From assembly GCA_038087015.1 (NCBI GenBank), contig JASBNA010000014.1, positions 434,001-498,000 on the forward strand: a stretch of 64,000 nucleotides of DNA. The letters are read 5' to 3'. Shown here in pieces: positions 55,315 through 64,000 of this stretch; within the stretch, counting starts at the first letter, position 1, and each line of letters opens with the position of its first letter. This DNA comes from Cerrena zonata (Eukaryota; Basidiomycota; Agaricomycetes; Polyporales; Cerrenaceae). The notes beneath the pieces were generated by a model that saw nothing but the letters and a program-made list of their open reading frames with translations, ran no database searches and was not told the origin of the DNA. A program made the position numbers and the translations under genes.

Positions 55315-56304
55315 GATGATACTGCGAAGTGAATTATCACGAGTTGGGGGTTCCGGTGGGTCTTGACTCTAGCTTCAGGCTTTTGCAGACGTTTAAATAA
55401 TCGCCTCCTTGAATTGAGTTTCGTTTAGCTCCCATAGCTGACTACCTTACACACCTTTCTCAACTCCACCTTTTGCAACTTGCATATAAACCAACACAGG
55501 TTAACTCCCACGGGGCACACATCCTAGTACTCTGCCGTGCGATTGCGTAGGCGCAGGCGCGAAGGTGCTCAAGATATCGGCATATTATATACCGATAACG
55601 GAGAAGGCAGCCAATTGCCTGAGAGAATATGTTGATGAAGCGAGGATTGGATTCAATAATTCAGAGTTAAGTTTAGCACTTAGAATATTGGAGTCATACT
55701 CTGAATACTGATCACTGCAGGTATTGTATTGGAATAACTTCTACTTAGTCTGAGTCAGTAAGCTGCGGAGGGTTTGCTTACTGTCCAACCTCCCACAGCG
55801 GACAGAGTGGCCCTTGTAGCTACAGCCCTTACCCAGAGCATCGGGAAAATCTCGACTTCTAGCTACCGCGTTCTCCGCGGAATCATCATTAGAATTTTGA
55901 AGACCACGGTTCTTAAGCTTCTGCCCGTATAAAGGATGAAATTTTAAAGATGATGCATGATGAGCCAATCATTCCTTTTGATAACAATCGAGGTAGAACT
56001 TGAGAAGCTTCAAATAATGCAGAATGTCAGTCCCCGTTGTCAGGCTGCCTTCAACTTCAAAAATTACCTCCAACTTCCATTTAACCATCGACTTCAGCTC
56101 CATTGGAGGAGGAAGGATTATTTGAGCCTCGTTTACTTACTATCCGGGACCAGTACGGTTAACCTTCGAGCGCCTGCCAGTGTCACTGCTAGTATCACCA
56201 TAGCAGTAGTCGCTGTAATATTCCTGCCTACTCCTGCCACCGTGACTGCGTTGTTACGACTTGGTTAACTTACTTTAGTCTCTATCTCTATCTTTTGCTC
56301 CAGT
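55315..56304. other. Divergent intergenic region, no gene supported
   Basis: Between the dehydrogenase (-) and F-box paralogue C (+). Frames at 55741-55968 (-) and 55957-56268 (+) are without domains. It holds both promoters. Confidence 0.45.
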
Positions 56305-57502
56305 ATGGCCAAACGGCGCCGTGGCGACAACCAACAGTCAAGCACACCCATAGCAGAGCCTTATAATGTTCTCAGGCTACGACTCCCACTTGAGCTTTTC
56401 GACATGATACTTGATTATTTCCCAAAGATTCCGGAGAAAGTCATCTTGAGAAACCCTATTGGAGTGGCTCCCAAGTATGGAGAACGTGGCAAAGTGCTTC
56501 GCGCTTTATCAAAGACGTCACGGTTACTACGAAACGCGTATCTTTCCCTAGCTTGGGAGCATTTGGATGGATGTGTAATATATCCCGAAGCTACACACGG
56601 AGTGTGGTTCAAACAGGTTTCCAAAAGGTTAGAAAGGGTCAGTAAAGGGCTCATGAAATGCCCCCACTTGGTTCAACATGTTCGGTATGAGATATGGACA
56701 TAAGCTGCCGAGAGTCATTTATTAATACCTTGACCTGTTTTAGTGTTGCAACGGTCACCCTCACGCGTTGCTCGACGGAAACTGTCCTGCCGGCTTTCGC
56801 CCAGTGCTTAGAAATTCTTCCAAACCTGCATACTCTACAAATCATCCATGCGCATTCGCAAATGACAACCGCTCTCAAAACCTGGTTTGAACATAAACGA
56901 TATCCACAAATCCGAGCTATCATGTTGCCGTCATGTGCACATAATGTACTACGGGCCTGTTCCGAAGTTACACGTGTTGTCTGTATCGAAGATGACGGCG
57001 GAAAACTCGTGTCTGCAATCGGAAGCGATTGCAAGAAAGTTGAAGTCTTGCACGGTATACGTCCTAGTGCGAATATCGCGAAACGTTAGTCGGAAATGCC
57101 ATTATGTATTCCCCATATACTGATTTGTATCTCTTAGGCCTAGTGAAAGCCGCTCCTTTGCTGAAGGAATTGGAAATCACGACTTACACCATATATCGTA
57201 ATGGTGATGAACTTTTGCCTGTAAGACTATTTCTGAATAGTACTAGCTTTGGAGTATGAATTGACTAGGTATACTATTCATAGAGCGATATTAAAATATT
57301 GCAAAATTTCAAGCAACTGTCAAGTCTGACTATCCGCTTAGAACGAAACTTTCGTAAGGAGAAGAAGGATGCGCTGATCCAGGCCGCTCGTGAAGCTATC
57401 CAAAACAGTTCTTTCCGTGGGGAGAAAGTATTCTTGGACAAGTATGCTGAGCCCCAAAACTTCAATCACGATTCGGTTCCAAAGGACCAAGAATCGGATT
57501 GA
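56305..57502 (+). CDS. F-box-like protein, paralogue C
   Basis: Third member of the family at 6.4-9.6 kb. Exons 56305-56684, 56744-57084, 57138-57220 and 57284-57502 join in frame. F-box core LRLPLELFDMILDYF near residues 31-45 and RALSKTSRLLRNAYLSLAWEHL correspond to the segments in A and B. Exon 2 keeps TRCSTETVLPAFAQCLEILPNLHTLQI, LPSCAHNVLRACSEVTRVV and CKKVEVLHG; the latter mirrors CKKVEVVQD in B. The N-terminal basic segment (MAKRRRGDNQQSS) parallels MPPRRKRAKT. It lacks about 20 acidic residues present in A and B after the F-box, and exon 4 is least conserved. An SCF adaptor role is inferred. It is 47 kb from A and B, so it was probably moved after duplication. Confidence 0.75.
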
Positions 57503-58049
57503 TTAAGTCAAATTTCTGAATTATAGATATTGTTAATAGCTCTTTATATAATTGGGGCGCATGTTTTCGATAAGCTGAAGTAGGTTTGGTTGTCTGCTAC
57601 CATATCTTGTTCAACTTTCTCATCTTATTCGTCATCACTACACCTCTTGTGTACGCCGATCAGTATCCGGACGATCAACCACACACAAAGAGAGTAATTG
57701 GGATAGATTATCTATATACAGGGTGTGTCATTGTTAAGAGATACGATGCTAGACACAGTAGTAGTACATAATATAGGGAGACTACTGAATATATAATAGG
57801 TGTTTATCATACAATAGATGATCGTACGGGATAACATATCGAAAATTGAATGATTACATACAAGTAGGAGAAAGACGAAGTAGGTAAAATGGAAGGATCA
57901 CCATAGGTGGTTCTAAGATCCACCAAATACAAGGACCTAAAGTAATACTCGAGTTAAACAAGTTAGTCGGAGATCAGAGTCAGAAGGACCGCGCAAGTGA
58001 AAAGTCGACGAAACATAGCGGCTAGTAGACGGAGGTAGACAGACACATG
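57503..58049. other. Convergent intergenic region, no gene seen
   Basis: 3' ends of F-box paralogue C (+) and the first zinc-finger gene (-). The + frame at 57586-57771 starts hydrophobic but does not join to anything. Confidence 0.45.
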
Positions 58050-59237
58050 TCACCATTTGATGGGAGTAGCACTAGCACTCGTTTTTGAGTCAAGATCTTT
58101 CATGCTCTCAAATGTGTCAAGATAGCGATTCAGTTCTTCCATAGTAGTGGGCCACTCGATTTGATCCGTTGAGATATCATCGAGAGGATCAGAGTTTCTA
58201 GCGAAAAAAGGATAGTCGAGTAAAGCGAGAAATGTAGAGGGGCTTGTGGGCGCAGTAGAAGGGAGTGAAGGGTTCTGAACCGGTGAAAAGTGCAATGTGA
58301 GGCAATCGGGAGAAGGTGTAGATGCCGAGGTTGGTGTCATGAAAGTAGAAGGTCCTGGCGTCGGGGGCATCTGGGACGGAAGGACTGGATATGTAGTAGA
58401 TGAAAGGGCTATTGGGACGTGACTCGGGCCAGGGATTTGATTGAAATCATTGAAAGAGTTCTGGTTAGGGGGGAACTGATAAAGGTAGCACCACGAGTTA
58501 ATGAAGGATGGCGGCGGCGGTGGTAGCATGCGGCGTCGAGTGGGATGTGGTATGTGATATGGAGCAGGGGTCGAGGGGCGGGATTGAGGCTGCACTCTAG
58601 TCCGAACTATGTGATACTCCATACCGGCGAAGATGAATATTTTGCCGAGGGCATGTTCCATGGCTCTAGGCATATGTCTGGTCTGGAGATGTGCATTGAT
58701 ACTGTCGACGCGGCCAGCAAAAAATCTAACAAAGAAGCGGGTGTAAGAATTACGAATAAAATCCGAGTTACGACGATGTGCACAAACCTCTTATGACAAC
58801 CTACAAGAGGGCACTGCCAGTATAGCTGGGATTCCTTGGCAAATGCTTGCTCATTGAGTTTCATAGAGACATGTGCCCAGTGCTTTTCGCAGGCGTACAA
58901 GTGGCGCATGGTGCTCTTCGTCGTAGTGGTGATGGTGCCATCATTACCGCATAGTTTGCACTGTTGTTTCTGAAAGAGATGTAGTAACCTCAGCAAACAG
59001 AAGCCTCGGCGTAATCTAATACCAAGGACATACCTCATATTCCAGAGGAGTGAACATGCTTTCGTCAGAGAAGTCTTTAGGGTTCTTGCCGTATTTACGA
59101 ATAATTTCCTCGATCATCTTCTTGCACGCATCCAGCACCTGCGGTTGAGAAAGGGAGATTTTGTACTGTTCGAATGCCTCTCTATGGTATGGTTGCGGAA
59201 TGTGGGATGTAACTACTTTCTGCGTGTCTCTGGGCAT
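58050..59237 (-). CDS. Atypical zinc-finger protein, copy 1
   Basis: Function unknown. Three exons can be joined: MPRDTQKVVTSHIPQPYHREAF...FTPLEYE, then KQQCKLCGND...YWQCPLVGCHKR, then FFAGRVDSINAHLQTRHMPRAMEHA and a long Ser/Pro-rich tail. There are two Cys/His clusters: C-x2-C-x~13-H-x4-C-x2-H (KQQCKLCGNDG...RHLYACEKHWAH), and a finger-like C-x4-C-x-x...H-x4-H (WQCPLVGCHKRFFAGRVDSINAHLQTRH). The second is completed only after the last intron. The tail is disordered and has Pro/Ser/Thr repeats. It may be a DNA- or RNA-binding regulator, but that is a guess. The next gene on the same strand (60481-61648) also has paired C-x-x-C/His fingers, though not evident sequence similarity. No known family recognised. 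Confidence 0.6.
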
Positions 59238-60480
59238 GATGAAAGACGGTTGAGAGGTACGATAGACTCCCGGGAGAAGATGGTTTGAGAGTAAGGCAGA
59301 GGGGAGTGGCGCGAGCAGTGAGCGATTTGGGGATTCCAGAGAGAGACGGGCTTGTTGACTTTATACTTCTGCAGTTCTCTGTCACGATAGCTATTTCCGG
59401 GGAGGGTGCATTGAGGAAGAACTGATTGCAAAGCTCAAATGAATTCAGCATGGCATCAGAGACCGGATCAGGGCTCAACCATAGTATAAGCGGAGGCGAC
59501 GGTCGGTGGGGTTAAGGCGTGTAGTAACTTTGAATATTAATTCTTACACAGTTTGATTCAGTCTCTGTACGCCCGCCACTCCGGTTTCTATCCTCGGAGG
59601 GCGACTTCGGCGGGAAGACACATAGGAAGGCGCCGGTTACACTTTCTAAAGCACTCGATTGCCATCCCCACGAGGTAAAATCTGCGAAGGACCTTGAGCA
59701 CAATGGCTCTCGGGAACAATGCCCATATCTAGATTCCGAGGATGAGAAACTTGGAGCCGAGTCCTCGTGTTGGTTCTATACTGAGATGGTGCATTCCGTA
59801 TCCATGGTCCGAGAAAATCCTGGGGTCTCACTCTATGTGCTCGTTTCCATGAGCCACTCGTAGTGATTGACCCCGGGAAGTGAATGACCCCGTCGAGATT
59901 ACATCAGGCTACCGCCCCTCGAGTATGTCCTTCAATATGAGCCTATAGAGCCAAAGAAAGGATGATCATCCGATTCTGACGCAAAGTAAGCACTCCTATA
60001 CCGTACCTTTAGCCTCATGTGTACAAGTTAACGCAGAGAATCAAAATTTTGAATGTAAGAGAACGAACTGTCGATATGTAGTAGGATGTGTCTGTCATAA
60101 AGCCTATATATCAGTAGTACTTATGTTCAAAGACTCGGATAACAAACCCACGAACGCGTCACAAGCTGAATTTCAAGTTAGCGAGAAACGAACCAGACAC
60201 GCAAAGCTGTGCAGATGACTAGATGTGGGTGTCGATACGCGAGTCGCAATCGATGGATTTGGCAGGTGTGTAGGTTGGCGCATGCTCAGCTGGCGCCGAG
60301 CACTGCAGTAAATACTCTAGAAGATACAGTCTATTACACTTGCACACGAATACAATACTATAGAGGTTAAACATAGGGGACCATAGGGATACATGGTAGC
60401 AACATAGACATAATTGTGATAACGATACAGATTAGAAGGATGAATACAGGTAGAGATACTTTTTGATTGAGAAGCTACAA
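59238..60480. other. Intergenic, no gene seen
   Basis: Spacer between the two zinc-finger genes on the - strand. The 59182-59478 and 59512-59831 frames (-) carry no domain and cannot be joined to the ATG of copy 1. AT-rich part at 60010-60440 fits 3' UTR of the upstream gene. Confidence 0.4.
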
Positions 60481-61648
60481 TCATGATAATGCGTGAAGAG
60501 GAGCACACTGGGAACACCAATCGAGACCAGATTCACAGACGGAACACGAGTATAGAAGAGGTAAGCTGAGAGTTTGTTCCGTATTCTCGTTGGAAAGGAG
60601 CGACGACGTTGAAGGGAGCGGGATGTTCTCAAATTCGTTTTCGTTCGAGTCGGAGGAGCTGAGATCAAGTGGACTCTGGTGGGTTTGCAGAAAGAGCGAG
60701 TAGAGATCTTGTTCAAACGAGTCATTCTGCGTTGTCAAAGGATCGTCTTGTCCAGGCGAATACGAGAGAGAGGGCGGAGCAGGAGTTTCAAGCAATAGCA
60801 AGGAGGAATAGTAGCTGCAGTCTTGATGTTTTGAGCTCCGAGTTGAAATGGGCAGGAGAGTCACATCCGAGAGAAACATTTTTGGTGAAAGAGGTTGGTC
60901 GGTGGCTGCTCTGTCCACGACTGAAGACGAGCTAGCCTCTTCGGTCATAGTCTGACTGTTGGAAGTCAATGGAGCGTGCTCAGGCCTTTGTCGAAGACCT
61001 CGGCGTTTCAAGGTATCGTAGGAGTACGGGTGGACGCGAATAGACTTCTTATCTTTGTCTGTCGAGCGCGATTTGGACATCTTTTTCTGACACAACGAGC
61101 GGTGGCGGGCCAGGGAATCATCGCGTTGGATAAAGAGTCTATGAAAGGTAAAATGGTAAGTAGACTTCGATGAGAGCGTCGAGAGACAGCATACTTCGTG
61201 CCACATAGGTCGCAATCAGCCGTATTCAAGAAAGAAACAAGAGGCACTCCGAGCCTCTTTGCTAAGAGAACGCAGTGTCGTATAGTTTGCATGTGTTTCA
61301 TAACTTGGGCGGATTTCCCGGGTCCACCTTTCTGACAGCTAGGAATCGGACAGACCATCTTCGGGAAACCGTTAGAGACTGAATATAGATGCGGAGGAAG
61401 GGCAATAAGAATACCTGGGTTCCCTTAGGCTGATTCTCCGGAGGGTTGTAAGTACCCCAAGATACTCCTCTTTTCCGGAGAACCCATCTGATCCGCTCTC
61501 TCATCTCCGGTTCATGGTAAGGAAAGTCTTCGAGGTCCGTCCAGGAAGGGTCGCCGACCACGGTGGTGTTGTATGCATGGTGCAACTCCCTGGCTTGAGT
61601 GATCTTGAGACCGTGTAATTGATTCTTGAATTCTTCGAAAGTGCACAT
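60481..61648 (-). CDS. Atypical zinc-finger protein, copy 2
   Basis: Function unknown. Three exons: MCTFEEFKNQLHGLKITQARE...PPENQPKGTQ, MVCPIPSCQKGGPGKSAQVMKHMQTIRHC...TADCDLCGTK, and LFIQRDDSLARHRSLCQKK followed by a Ser/Leu-rich acidic tail. Two finger-like clusters are visible: C-x4-C-x~13-H-x5-H (VCPIPSCQKGG...KHMQTIRH), and C-x2-C-x~13-H-x3-C (CDLCGTK-LFIQRDDSLARHRSLC), the latter split by the second intron. The tail ends with a C-x-x-C pair (CSVCESGLDWCSQCAPLHALS), so a third metal site is possible. Next to copy 1 and similar in layout: paired atypical fingers plus disordered tail. I could not align the two proteins residue by residue. Start at the ATG at 61648. Confidence 0.55.
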
Positions 61649-64000
61649 GAGGCTGGGGAGTAAAGTAGCAAGAAAATGAAAGAACAATGAGATTAACGAG
61701 AGGTGACTGAACGAAGTGAGCTGAACCTCGGATGGGCGCAGCAAAGAGATATTTAAGGGGTCGCAAGAAACATGGCCCTTAGTTCTGAACGAGTGGCGGG
61801 TGCACGAGCATTGTGTACGCGAGTCAAATGTGACGAGGTTTTGTTCATGTTCAGGAGAAAGGTAGGCATCTGGAAGTCAGTTATTACCAGAAAAATCGAA
61901 CGCGATAAGCGATGTCATCGTAGCTTGCTATTTTCGGGAGGGTGTTTTCGTAGGCGAGAGCGTTGAAGCGTCATGAGAAAACCCGAGGAGCACGGGAGCC
62001 GAGCTGGCCAGCCGCGTGTGAGGATCTATAGTTGTCCCCACCGATTTAACTCCTCGAGCATGCAGTTCATAACTAGTAAACACGACTTCACGGTGTGGAT
62101 GAAGATTAACTCTTCAGAATACGAAACAGGATGCAGGAATGAGGTCAGTTTTAGGAGTACCTGCTCGGTCCGAAGCTGGGGGAAGAGGCACAGATGAAGA
62201 TGAACAAAGAAACCAGAGGCCGCGGATCGGCGGATCGGCTCAGGTCTTTGACATGCAGACGCGTTTCGTTTTGGTGCACTCTTTGTCTTGAAGTATTCCG
62301 CGACACATTGTCTCCTGGCCATAGCGCCGAAGAGATGCGGGTTATCTCAGTCAACCCAACGAACCATGACAGAGACCCACGCCACATATGCATGATCTAG
62401 CCTATACCATTTTATAGTGCTCCGAATCTGATACAGAGTAAAATAGATCAGTGTGGATAACATTACCAAACCTTTTACGCCTTTCTTAGTAGTAAAGGCT
62501 GAGTGTATTGAATGTCATAGTCGACCATTTCCGAAGTATGGTGGTTGTGTCATAGAAGAAGATAGCACGGATATGTGGACTTGAAATCCATACCGCGAGT
62601 GAGTCGAGTAACGGTCGCAATGAGGAATAGTTTCGGGAGAGGCTAGGAAACGTCGACTATATATACTAGAACTTTGTGACTCCATTAGGATTGAGCAACA
62701 CAACACCGACCTTTTGTCTTGGTGTAAATTCAGGCCTCCGGAACTGTTCGAAATAATTAGCCGACTTGGACACAATAAAAAACGAGACGTTCAGAAAAGT
62801 AACGTGCAACATGGTCAAAGCTAGCTCTAACTCGTTACGGCCGTAGCGCCGTTGTTAGAGTGTAGTGAATTCTCGTTGTTAGAACTGGTGGGTTGATGTG
62901 GGACATCACCCATAGTCATGGACCCTCCCATGTCAAACAATCCGCAATCGTCTTAATCTGACCACGCAACAACATACGAGGACGCAAGCGTGAGTCTCTT
63001 TTCCTCAAGAAAGGGAAACGCCGTACCATTGTGACGACGTGATCAATACATTGAATGAATGGTAAACGATCGATATACTGCTTCTTGCTGTTCTTCTCAG
63101 GCTTCTTCATACACCGATCCAACAAACCAAAGTAAGTTCAGAATCCCATTTTGATAACTGTGAACGCTAGAAGAGACCTGACAAGATAAAAACGAACTTT
63201 AGCTATCATTTCGACAAGGATTTCATAAACGCCACGTAACACTTACCTCTGAACATCTGTTTTGTGATATAGTCATCATGTTTTTAACTCGTAAGCCATT
63301 GTAATAGTAGTAGAGATCCTTGGATTTACTTCCGCGACACTACTTGGAGAGGACCGGTACATCAATTTTGGCAGAACCAAATACGCCCCCACGGAGATAG
63401 ATTCACGTGGAAGAGATTTGTCACGGATGAAAGCGCTGTGAGACCTTCCTGCAAAGTCCTAGCATTGCTTCGCCGACCGTATAGTCGAGAAGGATGGCTG
63501 TTCTTATCTTGCTTGTTGCCTGGCTCAAATACTCATGCCTGGTCTAATTTCATAATCCAGGCCCCCGACCCACTTACGAAAGCCATCAAAGTCCGTAAGC
63601 TCATTCTCCAGAATTCCGCAATGCCAACTTTGAATTCACACTGATACCCCGCCGTTCGATTCTCCTTGTTCCGGAACCACAGAATGGTCAGGGGGTACGG
63701 CCCCTTCCGCTACTCTAGCTATTTAGGACATCCGGTGCACCCACGATCGCTTAGCAAAACGTAGTAATGGACGGTCTGGAGTCTTAGCTCTTCATCATGC
63801 TATCCAATCCGGACCTTGGAAACACACACCAACGTCATGAGAACGTATGATGAAGCTGGGAGACTGCCATAAACGTGAGTTGTTTGCCCTCGCATCCGGT
63901 CAGCCACCATGTGCCGTACTCCTACCTCATTTATGGGCTGCATTTGCACTACCTACTACAACTCTGCGGTACAACTGTTCTACAAGGGCGTTTTTAAATA
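61649..64000. other. Intergenic, no gene supported
   Basis: Frames of 60-98 codons occur on both strands (e.g. 62026-62322 -, 62515-62775 -, 62916-63125 -, 63438-63644 +) and overlap. None shows a domain or a splice-supported extension. A gene running in from the right edge could start here, but I found no support for one. Confidence 0.4.

Noticed and set aside
1..64000. CRISPR, transposase, integrase, rRNA or polyketide-like clusters
   Set aside because: None seen; a eukaryotic window without repeated arrays or mobile-element proteins.

Overview
The window looks like nuclear DNA of a basidiomycete fungus, most likely a mushroom-forming agaricomycete. The genes are dense and cut by many short spliceosomal introns, mostly 50-70 nt with GT...AG ends. 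The recognisable proteins are fungal housekeeping or regulatory types: TFIIH Ssl1, Pex5, PP5, Mri1, Ert1, a Crz1-like factor and PRA1. F-box and atypical zinc-finger families of the kind that expand in mushrooms are also present. No mobile element, CRISPR array, rRNA or bacterial-style operon was seen. The only RNA gene I can support is an intron-containing tRNA-Ser(UGA).

Layout. 0-5.4 kb (- strand): 3' part of a mitochondrial-type cation diffusion facilitator is off the left edge, then an iron-dependent alcohol dehydrogenase/maleylacetate reductase-like enzyme and a conserved disordered protein. 6.4-9.6 kb (+): a tandem pair of F-box-like genes whose third paralogue lies at 56.3 kb. 9.8-13.6 kb (-): a tandem pair of single-pass membrane proteins with beta-rich ectodomains. 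14.4-23.7 kb (+): a Ser-rich membrane protein, TFIIH subunit Ssl1, a Cys-rich membrane protein, another F-box-like gene and an HSL-type esterase. 24.0 kb: tRNA-Ser. 25.3-34.4 kb: a CDC26-like APC/C subunit, PRA1, the gluconeogenesis regulator Ert1, a divergent MTQ1/PrmC-type methyltransferase, and Pex5. 37.7-43.5 kb (-): a Crz1-like zinc-finger factor and a large HSL-type lipase/esterase. 44.7-54 kb (+): a fused allantoicase/ureidoglycolate lyase, methylthioribose-1-phosphate isomerase, a secreted lysozyme-like protein and protein phosphatase 5. 54.1-61.6 kb: a short-chain dehydrogenase (-), F-box paralogue C (+) and two atypical zinc-finger proteins (-). The last 2.3 kb and about 35.5-37.7 kb contain no gene I can support.

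Functional links. Ert1 (gluconeogenesis) and Pex5 (peroxisomal import) sit close together and both serve growth on non-fermentable carbon. The fused allantoicase/ureidoglycolate lyase gives two consecutive purine-nitrogen salvage steps. PP5 is a Ser/Thr phosphatase, and the Crz1-like factor belongs to a calcineurin-responsive family. These links are inference from families; eukaryotic neighbours need not be co-regulated.

Most unusual points: (1) five genes each need one single-base frame change to read through, including the highly conserved PP5 and MRI1, which points to assembly indels rather than decay; (2) a 7-nt microexon completes the third zinc finger of the Crz1-like protein; (3) three F-box-like paralogues share all three intron positions and phases; (4) a tandem pair of uncharacterised membrane-anchored beta-rich proteins; (5) a secreted SLT/lysozyme-like enzyme; (6) the two-enzyme ureide fusion. 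I found nothing that I would call a new multi-gene system with confidence.
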